Origin: Brachybacterium fresconis
Lineage (GTDB): Bacteria > Actinomycetota > Actinomycetes > Actinomycetales > Dermabacteraceae
NCBI RefSeq assembly: GCF_017876515.1
Contig: NZ_JAGIOC010000001.1
Span: 2,232,001 to 2,296,000, forward strand
DNA length: 64,000 nucleotides
Direction of reading: 5' to 3'
Both the position numbers and the translations under genes were made by a program. Below are positions 15,714 to 24,605 of the stretch, in pieces. The notes under the pieces are model-generated. The model was not told the origin of the DNA and did not search any database. It saw only the letters and a list, made by a program, of their open reading frames with translations. The stretch's first letter is position 1. Every line of letters starts with the position of its first letter.

Positions 15714-18700
15714 TCAGTACCTCTCGGTCTCGTCGATGACTTCGAGGACCTTGCCGCCGAGCACCGCCTCGATGATCTCGCGACCGTTGCGCTGTGCGAC
15801 CACGGCGTCGTCGTCATCGCGGGTCGCGCCGCCGGTGTGGTCCGCCTCCGGCGCCTCCTGATCCGCCGCGCTCTGGGCGCTGCGCGAGCGCAGACCGGCG
15901 GTGCGCGAGGCCTGCGCCGCCTCTCGCACGAGGGCTGCTCCGCTGCGTGCCGGAGCGGTGGTCGAGACGGTCTCCGCGGTGGGCGCCGAGGTGTCCTCCG
16001 GGGCCGGTGCCGAGGCGACCGCGGCCGTTCCCCAGGAGGCCGCCGCCCGGGCGCTGGCGGACTCTGCGACGTTCCCGGACCCCGAGAACGCCGAGGCGGG
16101 TGCCGGGTGGGCACCGGGCTCCTCGGCGGGATCCTGCCGAGCAGCGGCGGTGGCGGCGCCCCAGGAGGACCCGGAATCCTCGGTCGCCGCGGGAGCGGCC
16201 GACGGCGCCGTCGGAGCCGGGGAGGCAGCAGCACCAGGCGCCGCCGACGCGGTGGGTGCTGCCGGGGACGGCGAGGGGGCCATTCCCGGGGAGGCGGCGG
16301 AGACGGCAGACCCCAGCCCGGAGGGTTCCGGGGCCGAGGCGACGACGGCGCCACCGGTCGCACCGGTCGCCGCCTGGGCGGTGGTGTTCTGTGCGGGACG
16401 GGAGCGGACCACTCGACCCTCGGCGATCGCTCGCTTCAGCGCCGCCTGCCCGTAGGTGCGCGGCTCCTCCGGCGGCAGGGCGTCGCGTCCCTCGTCGTCG
16501 ACGACGGGTGGTTCCCCGGTCGAAGCGCCGGTGGTGGCGGGCGGGGCGGCCGCCGGCGCGGCGTCGGCGGGGGCTGCGCCGGTGGCGGACCCTGCCGATG
16601 CCGGTCGATCGGCCCGGCCCGGAGCCGCGGCGGGCGCTCCGGCATCCGGCGCGAGCGCATCGGACCAGCGCCCGGTGCCGCCGGGGCCGTGCTGCGCCGG
16701 GCCCGTCCTGCGCTCCTGCGGTGCCTCCTGGGCGCTGCCCGGACGCGGAGCCGCCGCGGAGGGCTCGCTGCTGCGGGGCTCGGGCTCGAAGGATTCCCGG
16801 GGATCGGGCGGGAAGGGATCATCCGGTTCCGGCGGGAAGTCCTCGACCCGGTCCGGGCCGGGGTCCGCAGGACCACGATTCTGCTGGGACGCGCGGGCGG
16901 CGGCGCGCATCGCGCGCTCCGAGGCGCGCTGCCCCGCGGAGGGCGGCTGCTCCTCCTGTGGCGTTGCCGGGGGCTGCGAGGACGGCGCCATCTGGGAGAC
17001 GGCATCGCCCCAGGGTGCCGGCGTCGTGGCCGGGGCGGCCGGTGCGGGCTCTTCCCCCGGGCTCTGCGAGTCGTCGCCCTGCGGTCCGCCGGTGCGACGG
17101 TCGGCAGTCGACGGGCCGGCCGAGGGGCCGCCGTCCGGTGGGCCGCCGCCCTGCGGGCCGGCACCCTGCTGGCCAGCGCCCTGTTGGCCGGCGCCCTGCT
17201 GACCGGGGCTCCGCTGATCAGCACTCTGCGGCCCACCGCCCTGCTGGCCGACGCCGGGCGAGCCAGTGTCCTGAGGATGTCCGGGGCCGCTCGGGCCGGA
17301 TCCTCCGCTGCCGCCGCCACCGCCCGGCCCGGGGTCCTCCCCCACGACGGCCTCGACGGTGATGTCCGTGTGCATGATGCGGCGCACCGCGTCGGCGAGG
17401 TTCTCCGCACCCGTGCCGCGGTGGAAGGCGGACAGCAGACCCTCGGTGCGGAACCCGATCACCAGGGTCGAGCCGTGCGCGCCATGGACGTGGCCGTTCT
17501 GGGAGATCAGCGCCCAGCTGGGCCGACGGATCTGGGAGAGCTCGTCGAGGATCGCGGACCAGTGCGAGCGCACCTCGTCGGGATCCAACCCGCCGGCTCC
17601 GCCGCTGGGCCCGGCTGTGCCGGGAGCCTCCTGCGGTGCCTGAGCCTGCGGTTCCTGGGGCTGCGGCGCCTGAGCCTGCGGCGCCTGGGGCTGCGGCGCC
17701 TGAGCCTGCGGTTCCTGGGGCTGCGGCGCCTGAGGCTGGGGCGCTTGGGGGTGCGATGGCTGCTGCGGCGGGGACGCCTCCGGAGCAGCAGCATCGGCCT
17801 GCTGACCAGCAGCGGCACCGGCGGCGATGCCCGCACCGGCGGCACCCGCCGCCGGCACCGGTGCCGGGTCCTGCGGGGCCTCGCCCGCGTCCGGCGCGCG
17901 ACCGGAGCGTGCCTGGCGGGACGACTCGGCCTTCTCCTGCGCGATGCGGCGGGCCTCCTCGCGCCCGCCGGCACCGCCGGGCGCCGACGGAGGAGCACCC
18001 TGGGCCGGGCCACCACGGCCCGTCGGCGCCGCAGCGCCCTCGCGTCCGCCCTGGGCGGGAGCCGGTCGAGAACCGCCGCCGTCGGTCGGGGCGGCGAGAG
18101 CGGCCCGCTCATCGCGCAGCACCAGCCGAGCGGCGAGCAGCTCGAGATGCAGGCGCGGCGAGGTCGCCCCGCTCATCGTCGACAGCGTCTCGTGGACCAG
18201 GTCGCCGCACTGCGAGAGATCAGCGGGGGCGAACATCGTCGCCTGGCCGCGCATGCGCTCGAGCTCGTCGGCCGGGACCTGCGGCAGCAGATCCGCACCG
18301 CGGTCCGGCACGGCGGCCAGCACGATCAGGTCCCGCATCCGCTCCAGCAGGTCCTCGACGAAGCGGCGCGGCTCGTGCCCGGTGGCCAGCACGTGCTCGA
18401 CCGCCCCGTACAGAGAGGCGGCATCCCGCTCGGCGATGGCGGTGATGGCGCTGTCCAGCAGCGCGGTGTCGGTGAAACCGAGCAGGGCGATGGCGGTCTG
18501 GAAATCCAGGCCGTCCTCCCCCGCTCCGGCCATGAGCTGGTCCAGCACCGACATGGAGTCACGGGCCGATCCGCCGCCGGCACGCACCACCAGCGGCATC
18601 ACGCCCTCTCCGACGTCCACGCCCTCGGCCGCGCAGACCTCGTCGAGGTAGGGGGCGAGCACCTGCGGCGGGATCAGCCGGAAGGGGTAGTGGTGGGTGC

Positions 18701-19208
18701 GCGAGCGGATGGTGCCGATGACCTTGTCCGGCTCGGTGGTCGCGAAGACGAACTTCACGTGCTCCGGCGGCTCTTCGACGAGCTTGAGCAGCGCATTGAA
18801 GCCAGCCGAGGTGACCATGTGGGCCTCGTCGATGATGAACACCTTGTAGCGGTCCCGCACCGGCGCGAAGGAGGCGCGCTCGCGCAGCTCGCGGGCGTCG
18901 TCCACACCGCCGTGGCTGGCCGCGTCGATCTCGACCACATCGAGGCTGCCGGATCCGCCGCGCGCCAGGTCACGGCAGGAATCGCACTGACCGCACGGGA
19001 CATCCGTCGGCCCCTGCTCGCAGTTCAGACAGCGCGCGAGGATCCTGGCCGAGGTGGTCTTGCCGCAGCCGCGCGGGCCCGAGAACAGATATGCGTGGCC
19101 GACCCGTCCCGCGCGCAGCGCACGCCGCAGCGGCGTGGTGACATGGTCCTGGCCGATCACCTCGGCGAAGGACTCGGGACGGTAACGACGGTACAGAGCG
19201 ATGGCCAC
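15714..19208 (-). CDS. dnaX: DNA polymerase III subunit gamma/tau
   Basis: 1164 residues. The first ~370 are the clamp-loader AAA+ module: YRRYRPESFAEVIGQDHV, Walker A GPRGCGKTTSAR, a four-Cys zinc module (CLNCEQGPTDVPCGQCDSC), Walker B VFIIDEAHM, sensor 1 FATTEPDKVIGTIRSR, and GGSARDSMSVLDQL. The remainder is very long and low in complexity: Gln/Pro/Ala tandem repeats around residues 490-530, a folded patch (~540-620, SHWSAILDELSQIRRPSWALIS, tau domain V-like), then ~500 residues rich in Pro, Ala and Gly. Typical actinobacterial proteins are shorter. It loads the sliding clamp at the replication fork. The start is GTG; no programmed frameshift slippery site was noticed. Confidence 0.95.
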   Translation of the reverse strand: MAIALYRRYRPESFAEVIGQDHVTTPLRRALRAGRVGHAYLFSGPRGCGKTTSARILARCLNCEQGPTDVPCGQCDSCRDLARGGSGSLDVVEIDAASHGGVDDARELRERASFAPVRDRYKVFIIDEAHMVTSAGFNALLKLVEEPPEHVKFVFATTEPDKVIGTIRSRTHHYPFRLIPPQVLAPYLDEVCAAEGVDVGEGVMPLVVRAGGGSARDSMSVLDQLMAGAGEDGLDFQTAIALLGFTDTALLDSAITAIAERDAASLYGAVEHVLATGHEPRRFVEDLLERMRDLIVLAAVPDRGADLLPQVPADELERMRGQATMFAPADLSQCGDLVHETLSTMSGATSPRLHLELLAARLVLRDERAALAAPTDGGGSRPAPAQGGREGAAAPTGRGGPAQGAPPSAPGGAGGREEARRIAQEKAESSRQARSGRAPDAGEAPQDPAPVPAAGAAGAGIAAGAAAGQQADAAAPEASPPQQPSHPQAPQPQAPQPQEPQAQAPQPQAPQAQAPQPQEPQAQAPQEAPGTAGPSGGAGGLDPDEVRSHWSAILDELSQIRRPSWALISQNGHVHGAHGSTLVIGFRTEGLLSAFHRGTGAENLADAVRRIMHTDITVEAVVGEDPGPGGGGGSGGSGPSGPGHPQDTGSPGVGQQGGGPQSADQRSPGQQGAGQQGAGQQGAGPQGGGPPDGGPSAGPSTADRRTGGPQGDDSQSPGEEPAPAAPATTPAPWGDAVSQMAPSSQPPATPQEEQPPSAGQRASERAMRAAARASQQNRGPADPGPDRVEDFPPEPDDPFPPDPRESFEPEPRSSEPSAAAPRPGSAQEAPQERRTGPAQHGPGGTGRWSDALAPDAGAPAAAPGRADRPASAGSATGAAPADAAPAAAPPATTGASTGEPPVVDDEGRDALPPEEPRTYGQAALKRAIAEGRVVRSRPAQNTTAQAATGATGGAVVASAPEPSGLGSAVSAASPGMAPSPSPAAPTASAAPGAAASPAPTAPSAAPAATEDSGSSWGAATAAARQDPAEEPGAHPAPASAFSGSGNVAESASARAAASWGTAAVASAPAPEDTSAPTAETVSTTAPARSGAALVREAAQASRTAGLRSRSAQSAADQEAPEADHTGGATRDDDDAVVAQRNGREIIEAVLGGKVLEVIDETERY

Positions 19209-19423
19209 CCGTACAGGCTAATCGAGGCGCCCGACGATCCCCGCCGTGGGGGACGGAGAGATCCTGTGGAGGAAGGATCCCGTCGACGCCCGGCAGCCCT
19301 GTGCGCTGAGCGTGACGCGACCTGGAACCGCCTGACCTCCGTCGGCACCGTGCGCACCCTGGGCGTCACGCTGCTGCGCGCCGGGGACGACGGGATCCGC
19401 AGCAGCGCCCTGCCGCATTTCCG

Positions 19424-20725
19424 CTACCTCGTCCGGCGCGGCGTCCCGCTCAAGGTCGATCTGCTGTCCGTGGAGGCGGACACCCGGTCCTCGTCGACCG
19501 ACGCGCGCTCTTCGGCGTCCGACGCGGGCTTTTCGGCGTCCGACGCAGGCTTTTCGGCGTCCGACTCCTGCTCGTCATCACCGGACCCTGGATCCACATC
19601 GGTGGCCTGACGCGTCGCCTCGAGCTTGTCGTGGCGATGGCGCAGGCTGCTGAAGGTCACGGCGAACACGACCAGCACCACGAGCGCCGGCACCGCCACG
19701 TCGACCACCCACTGGGGAATGTCGACGGGCAGCGAGAGGTCCGGGATCCAGCCGAACAGCAGATCGGTCAGCCAGTTCCACGCCTGCGCGAACGGGCTCC
19801 AGATCGCGGCGAGGAAATCCTGCACCGGCGCGAACAGAGCGTCGAGGAACTCCCCGATCGGGCGCAGCGCCCCCGCGATCCACTCCCGGACCGGGTCGAA
19901 GAACTCCGTGATCGCTTCGATGATCGGCCGGATCCGCGCCCCGACCCACTCCTTCACGGGGTCCAGCAGGCCGCTGAACAAGGCCCCGAAACCCAGCAGC
20001 GGCAGCAGGAGACCGGCCGCCCGGGTCAGCGCGGCGAGCAGGGCGTAGCGGGTCGGGTGCGCCGTGCGCTTCCGATCACGAACGGCCGACGGACTGTCGT
20101 CGGCCGGGACCAGCAGCGTGCGCTCGAGGCCGTGGCGCACGTCCACCTCCCCCGCGCCGCCCAGGCCCGTCGTGCGCACCGAGAGGACCTCCGCATCGGC
20201 GAGCTTCCCCTCCGCATCGGGGCGCCGGACGGTGCAGCGCACGACGGTGAAGCTCTCCTCGAGCCGGAACCGCAGGCCGTCGTCGGCAGCGGCGGAGTCG
20301 GTCGAATCGCTGTCGGTCGCGGCGGAGTCGGCGCGGTCACCGTCAGCACGCTCCTCGATCGCGGCGTTCTCCGCCTGCTGCGCTGCCTCCTTCGCCCCAT
20401 CGTTCTCTTCCCCGGCTCTGCGGACCGCCTTCTCCTCCGCCTTGGGATCGTGCTCGACCCCGTCCAGGGCCACGGTGAACGTGCTGTCCAGGAACCGGTG
20501 CCACACCCGGACCAGGTAGTCGTGTCCCTGCGCCCGACCGCGGTACTCGACGTCGGCGGCGAAGCGCGTGGGTTCCCGATCGCCGAAGGCGATCGTTTCC
20601 TCGGCCTGGTCACCGGCCGGATCTCCGCTGCGGCCGTCGATCGAGCCCTCGGACGGCTCGACGGCATCCTCGACGTGGTCATCGAGCACGGGGTCGGTAT
20701 CGAGCGGGGCGGGGCGATCGGGCAT
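19424..20725 (-). CDS. Membrane protein with tandem amphipathic segments
   Basis: 433 residues, function unknown. An acidic N-terminal soluble region of ~200 residues includes a beta-rich part (FAADVEYRGRAQGHDYLVRVWHRFLDSTF). Two hydrophobic segments enclose about four ~20-residue amphipathic units of related pattern (LDPVKEWVGARIRPI, FDPVREWIAGALRPI, LFAPVQDFLAAIWSP). The last strong span is VVDVAVPALVVLVVFAVTF, then an acidic tail with three SDAEKPA/EERA heptad-like repeats. The repeated units could lie in the membrane interface. The next 215 bp towards dnaX (19209-19423) hold no gene I can support. Confidence 0.7.
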   Translation of the reverse strand: MPDRPAPLDTDPVLDDHVEDAVEPSEGSIDGRSGDPAGDQAEETIAFGDREPTRFAADVEYRGRAQGHDYLVRVWHRFLDSTFTVALDGVEHDPKAEEKAVRRAGEENDGAKEAAQQAENAAIEERADGDRADSAATDSDSTDSAAADDGLRFRLEESFTVVRCTVRRPDAEGKLADAEVLSVRTTGLGGAGEVDVRHGLERTLLVPADDSPSAVRDRKRTAHPTRYALLAALTRAAGLLLPLLGFGALFSGLLDPVKEWVGARIRPIIEAITEFFDPVREWIAGALRPIGEFLDALFAPVQDFLAAIWSPFAQAWNWLTDLLFGWIPDLSLPVDIPQWVVDVAVPALVVLVVFAVTFSSLRHRHDKLEATRQATDVDPGSGDDEQESDAEKPASDAEKPASDAEERASVDEDRVSASTDSRSTLSGTPRRTR

Positions 20726-20880
20726 GAGACCACGGTGTCATCGGCGCCCGTCCCGCACATCGGACGCACGGCGGAGATCCTCGCGCCGGCATCGGCCGAT
20801 CGGCCGATGCCGGAGCCTCCGGCCCGGCCCGTGAGCTCCGACCGCCGGGCCAGGACCAAACAGCCCCGGCGGCCCGGGCA

Positions 20881-20952
20881 GCCCCGACAGCCCCGACAGC
20901 CCCGACAGCCCCGACAGCCCCGACAGCCCCGACAGCCCCGACAGCCCCGACA
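20881..20952. repeat. Eight tandem copies of a 9-bp repeat
   Basis: The unit GCCCCGACA is repeated eight times without a mismatch, directly upstream of the VOC-protein gene. Perfect identity suggests recent slippage and possible copy-number variation. It ends 45 bp before the start codon and 11 bp before a TTGACC that may be the -35. Confidence 0.9.
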
Positions 20953-20997
20953 GAATTATCCGTTGACCCGTGATGCCCCGGCGCGAAGACTGTCCCG

Positions 20998-21408
20998 ATG
21001 AGCGTCTTCGTCTCCCACACCAGCATCGACTGCCACGACGCCTACGCCCTCAGCGAGTGGTGGCGCGAGGTCCTCGCCTACGAGATGGATGCGGAGGAGC
21101 CGAACCTGCCCGGCGACGACGAGTGCGCTATCCACGATCCCGACACCGGGCACGCGCTCCTCTTCCTCGAGGTCCCCGACCAGGAGCTGCCGGCCAAGCG
21201 GATCCACCTCGACGTCCGCCCCCGCGAGCGCCCGCAGGCAGAGGAGATCGCCTGGCTGCTCGGCCGAGGTGCGACGGAGGTGGCCGATCATCGCGGGCTC
21301 TTCGGCCCCGGCTCCGGCTGGATGACCCTGGCGGACCCGGAGGGGAACCAATTCTGCGTGCTGCTCTCGGAGCCCGAGCGCGCAGCCTGGAGAGCGCCGG
21401 GCGAGTGA
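20998..21408 (+). CDS. VOC (glyoxalase/bleomycin-resistance fold) protein
   Basis: 136 residues with the paired beta-alpha-beta-beta-beta modules of the vicinal oxygen chelate superfamily. The first module has SHTSIDCHDAYALSEWWREVLAYEM and LLFLEVPD; the second has KRIHLDVRPRERPQ, then GWMTLADPEGNQFCVLL, with the metal-ligand-type His and Glu of this group. Small cytoplasmic members often act in detoxification. The substrate is unknown and there is no operon partner. A putative -35 TTGACC (20963) lies directly after the 9-bp repeat array. Confidence 0.85.
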   Translation: MSVFVSHTSIDCHDAYALSEWWREVLAYEMDAEEPNLPGDDECAIHDPDTGHALLFLEVPDQELPAKRIHLDVRPRERPQAEEIAWLLGRGATEVADHRGLFGPGSGWMTLADPEGNQFCVLLSEPERAAWRAPGE

Positions 21409-21482
21409 CCCCGCCCCAACCTCACCTGCGGACACATCCCACAACCCCCAAGCTGGACTTATGTGACCCTGAATCCGCGCCA

Positions 21483-21511
21483 TTGATGTCGCCCTGACAA
21501 CGGCGTAGCGT
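21483..21511 (+). promoter_or_regulatory. Promoter of the symporter gene (leaderless)
   Basis: TTGATG at 21483-21488, 17-bp spacer, TAGCGT at 21506-21511. The start codon GTG at 21520 lies 8 nt after the -10, so transcription should begin at or next to the start codon. This explains the absence of a ribosome-binding site. Confidence 0.6.
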
Positions 21512-21519
21512 TCCTCTCC

Positions 21520-23016
21520 GTGAGCACACCAACCACCGCCCCCGCCCAGAACGGCACGGCGCGCCGGCGCAACCCGTTGCGCGCGATCGTCCGCATCCCC
21601 TTCGGCTGGCAGGTCCTGATCGGCCTCGTCCTCGGCGTGGCCCTCGGCCTCGTCGCCGCCCAGATCGGCCCGGTCCCCGGCGCCGGCGAGGACGGCGCAG
21701 AGGGCCCCAACTGGCTGACCACCACCTTGGACACCGTCGGCACGATCTTCGTGACGCTGCTGAAGGCCCTGGTCCCGCCGCTGATCTTCCTCGCGATCGT
21801 CACCTCGATCGCCAACCTGCGCAACGTCACCAACGCGGCCCGCCTGGCCTGGAAGACCCTGCTGTGGTTCGCGATCACCTCCTTCATCGCGGTGTCGATC
21901 GGCCTCGTCCTGGGCACCCTGACCGATCCCGGCGTCGGCTCCGGCGTCTCGCAGGATGCCGCCGAGGCCTCCGACACCCAGGGCAGCTGGCTGGACTTCC
22001 TCACCGGCCTGGTCCCCTCGAACTTCCTGGGCATCGAGGGCGGCGTGGGCGACGACGGCTCGGTGTCCCTGAGCTTCAACGTGCTGCAGATCCTGGTCAT
22101 CTCGATCGCCGTCGGCATCGCCGTGCTCTCCGTCGGCTCCAAGGCCGAACCCTTCCTGCGCTTCACCGGCTCCGCCCTGGAGATCGTCCAGAAGCTGCTG
22201 TGGTGGGTCATCCGCCTGGCACCCATCGGCACCGCCGGCCTGCTCGGCAACGCGGTGGCCAGCTACGGCTGGGACGCCATCGGTCAGCTCGGCGTGTTCG
22301 TGGCCGACGTCTACATCGGCATGCTCATCGTCCTGCTGATCGTCTACCCGATCCTGCTGAAGACCAACGGGCTGTCCATCGGCTCCTTCTTCCGCGGCGT
22401 GTGGCCGGCGACCTCGCTCGGCTTCGTCTCCCGCTCCTCGCTCGGCACCATGCCGATGACCAAGACGGTCACCGAGCGCATGGGCGTGCCGAGCCACTAC
22501 GCCTCCTTCGCGGTCCCGCTGGGCGCGACCACCAAGATGGACGGCTGCGCGGCGATCTACCCCGCGCTGGCCGCGATCTTCGTCGCGAACTTCTACGGGG
22601 TGCCGCTGGGCATCACCGACTACCTGCTCATCGTGCTGGTCTCGGTGCTGGGTTCGGCCGCGACCGCCGGCATGACCGGCGCGGTCGTCATGCTCACCCT
22701 GACGCTGTCCACCCTGGGCCTGCCGCTCGAGGGCGTCGGCCTGCTGCTGGCCGTCGACCCGATCCTCGACATGGGCCGCACGGCTCTGAACGTCACCGGT
22801 CAGGCCCTGGTGCCCACGATCGTCGCCAAGCGCGAGAAGATCCTGGACCAGAAGGCCTACGACGCCGCCCGCCGCACGTCCTTCCAGGCGATCCAGGCCG
22901 AGCAGGCCGAGCAGGCCCAGGATGCCGATGCGGATTCCGCCTCGCCGGACGATCCCGCCCCGGCCGACGGCAACGCGGACGACGGGGAGCGCGACAAGCA
23001 GACCGCCTCCGTGTGA
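21520..23016 (+). CDS. Dicarboxylate/amino acid:cation symporter (DAACS family)
   Basis: 498 residues, eight spans and two re-entrant loops in the GltP/DctA pattern. Family signatures are the serine-rich loop SRSSLGTMPMTKTV, FAVPLGATTKMDGCA, and the last half AAIYPALAAIF...TLSTLGLPLEGVGLLLAVDPILDMGRTALNVTGQAL, containing the conserved Asp and Asn that bind substrate and sodium. It imports glutamate, aspartate or C4-dicarboxylates across the cell membrane. The cytoplasmic C-terminus is an acidic Gln/Ala/Asp tail. The GTG at 21520 fits a leaderless transcript. A hairpin lies 60 nt after the stop. Confidence 0.92.
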   Translation: MSTPTTAPAQNGTARRRNPLRAIVRIPFGWQVLIGLVLGVALGLVAAQIGPVPGAGEDGAEGPNWLTTTLDTVGTIFVTLLKALVPPLIFLAIVTSIANLRNVTNAARLAWKTLLWFAITSFIAVSIGLVLGTLTDPGVGSGVSQDAAEASDTQGSWLDFLTGLVPSNFLGIEGGVGDDGSVSLSFNVLQILVISIAVGIAVLSVGSKAEPFLRFTGSALEIVQKLLWWVIRLAPIGTAGLLGNAVASYGWDAIGQLGVFVADVYIGMLIVLLIVYPILLKTNGLSIGSFFRGVWPATSLGFVSRSSLGTMPMTKTVTERMGVPSHYASFAVPLGATTKMDGCAAIYPALAAIFVANFYGVPLGITDYLLIVLVSVLGSAATAGMTGAVVMLTLTLSTLGLPLEGVGLLLAVDPILDMGRTALNVTGQALVPTIVAKREKILDQKAYDAARRTSFQAIQAEQAEQAQDADADSASPDDPAPADGNADDGERDKQTASV

Positions 23017-23076
23017 CCGGCGCCCCCGGACCGACCTCGACCGCCAGTCCGGAATCGGCACCGCTCGCTGCACGAT

Positions 23077-23117
23077 GCCCTGGGCCTTCGACGACGTCGT
23101 CGTCGAGGGCCCAGGGC
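23077..23117 (+). terminator. Terminator hairpin after the symporter gene
   Basis: Outer arms GCCCTGGGCC (23077-23086) and GGCCCAGGGC (23108-23117) pair perfectly. The inner sequence is itself nearly self-complementary, giving a stem of almost 20 bp. GTTCTC follows. It lies between convergent genes and may serve both. Confidence 0.75.
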
Positions 23118-23145
23118 GTTCTCGCTGCCGGACGACGCCGCCGTC

Positions 23146-23760
23146 CTAGGGGGACTCGTGGTGATCCGGTGAGACCGGGGAGGCGATCCGTCGTGCCGCG
23201 TCGACGACGAACCGGCGGCGACGAGCGCGCTCCTGCTGATCGTCCGGCGCACCTCCGGTGATCATCTCGGCCAGCTGCGGCACGGTCTGCCACCAGGCGG
23301 CAAGGGCGATCAGTGCGAAGACGAGATGCGCGGGATCGAGGGAGCGATCGAGGACGCCCTCCCGCTGGGCAGCCGCGAACCGCTCCACCTTCTCGCGGTA
23401 GTGCGCGGTGCGTCGCGCGACGTCGGCGGGCTCGCCGTCCTGCAACCCCTCCCACTGCAGGAGCCGCCCGAGCTCCGGCCGGGCCGCGTGATAGTCGAAG
23501 GTCGCCCCGGCGAACTCCCCGATGTCCTCCAGGCCCACGTCGGACAGCTCGACGGCCGCGGCGAGCCGTTCCAGCTCCGTCGCCAGCACGAGCTCCCACA
23601 GCGCCCTCTTGTCCCCGAAGTAGCTGTAGAGACGCTCCTTGTTCACCCCGGCCCGGGCCGCGATGGCCGCCACCGTGGTGCCGTCGAAGCCGCGAGCCGC
23701 GAACTCGACCAGGGCCGCATCGCGGAGCCGTCGCCGCGTCCTCTCCGTATCCCACGCCAT
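23146..23760 (-). CDS. TetR-family transcriptional regulator
   Basis: 204 residues. The N-terminal TetR helix-turn-helix is complete: TRRRLRDAALVEFAARGFDGTTVAAIAARAGVNKERLYSYFGDKRAL. A helical ligand-binding domain follows. It is divergent from the short-chain dehydrogenase gene, and the 86-bp spacer has two palindromes, so it most likely represses both itself and the dehydrogenase. The ATG at 23760 starts exactly where TetR proteins do. The inducing ligand is not evident. Confidence 0.92.
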   Translation of the reverse strand: MAWDTERTRRRLRDAALVEFAARGFDGTTVAAIAARAGVNKERLYSYFGDKRALWELVLATELERLAAAVELSDVGLEDIGEFAGATFDYHAARPELGRLLQWEGLQDGEPADVARRTAHYREKVERFAAAQREGVLDRSLDPAHLVFALIALAAWWQTVPQLAEMITGGAPDDQQERARRRRFVVDAARRIASPVSPDHHESP

Positions 23761-23772
23761 GCCGCCAGGTTA

Positions 23773-23833
23773 CCAACCGAAGGGTTGGAATTCGCGGAGC
23801 CGAGGCGTAACATCTCCAACCACATCGTTGGAG
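23773..23833. promoter_or_regulatory. Two palindromic operators between TetR and SDR genes
   Basis: CCAACC-4-GGTTGG at 23773-23788 and CTCCAAC-6-GTTGGAG at 23814-23833 share a CCAAC/GTTGG half-site, and another GTTGGAGG follows at 23834. The arrangement is typical of TetR autoregulated divergent promoters. Confidence 0.75.
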
Positions 23834-23846
23834 TTGGAGGTTTCTC

Positions 23847-24605
23847 ATGGATCGGATCGATCGTCTCCCCGAGGGGACCGTCCCACCCGGGGCGGATGTG
23901 ACAGCACTGGTGACAGGCGGCAACAGCGGCATCGGATTCGAGGTCGCCCGACAGCTGACCGACCGCGGCATCTCCGTCTGGATCAGCGCGCGCGATCTCG
24001 CCAGGGGGCACCGAGCGGCGCGAGAGCTGGGTCCGGTCGCGGGCGTCGTCGAACTGGACGTCACCGATCCGGCATCGGTGAGCGCGGCCGTGGAGCAGAT
24101 CGGCGACCTCGACATCCTCGTCAACAACGCGGGGGTGAATCCCGGCGGCGACGACATCACCGGCACGGACCTCGAGCAGCTGCGAGTCGCCTACGAGACC
24201 AATGTCTTCGGCCTCATCACCGTCACGCAGAGCGCGCTCCCCGCGCTCCACCGGTCGGCGCACCCCCGCATCGTCAACATCTCCAGCGGAACGGGCTCAC
24301 TGACCTGGAACAGCAGCCCGAACCCCCAGTTCGACTGGGCACAGGTCGCTGGCGGAGGCCTTGCCTACCGAAGCTCCAAGACCGCGGTCAACGCCGTCAC
24401 GCTCCTCACCGCACAGGCCCTGGGCGATGGCGTCAAGGTCAACGCGCTCGCACCGGGTCGGCGCCGGACGAACCTGGTCGCCGGCGCCACCGGCGGGGGC
24501 GATCCTGCCGAAGCGGCCGCAGGGGCCGTCCGTCTCGCGCTCCTTCCCGATGACGGCCCGACCGGAGCTCTCTGGTCCTGGGACGGGACGCGGGTCCCTT
24601 GGTAA
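23847..24605 (+). CDS. Short-chain dehydrogenase/reductase
   Basis: 252 residues with a Rossmann fold. The cofactor motif TGGNSGIG is near residue 25, ISARD with Arg follows strand 2 (suggesting NADPH preference), DILVNNAG is near residue 95, and the catalytic Ser is in NISSGTGS. Tyr174 and Lys178 lie in YRSSK. It catalyses reversible NAD(P)-dependent oxidation of an alcohol or reduction of a carbonyl in the cytoplasm. GGAGG precedes the ATG. The TetR next door and the shared operators suggest induction by a substrate-like compound. Confidence 0.92.
   Translation: MDRIDRLPEGTVPPGADVTALVTGGNSGIGFEVARQLTDRGISVWISARDLARGHRAARELGPVAGVVELDVTDPASVSAAVEQIGDLDILVNNAGVNPGGDDITGTDLEQLRVAYETNVFGLITVTQSALPALHRSAHPRIVNISSGTGSLTWNSSPNPQFDWAQVAGGGLAYRSSKTAVNAVTLLTAQALGDGVKVNALAPGRRRTNLVAGATGGGDPAEAAAGAVRLALLPDDGPTGALWSWDGTRVPW

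Noticed and set aside
15837..19610. A 1257-codon open frame on the plus strand opposite dnaX
   Set aside because: It is antisense to a certain gene, has a low-complexity Arg/Gly composition, and is open only because of the GC bias. No domain or start signal.
20881..20952. Iteron-type origin or CRISPR
   Set aside because: A contiguous 9-bp tandem without spacers, no Rep protein or DnaA boxes nearby; simple slippage explains it.
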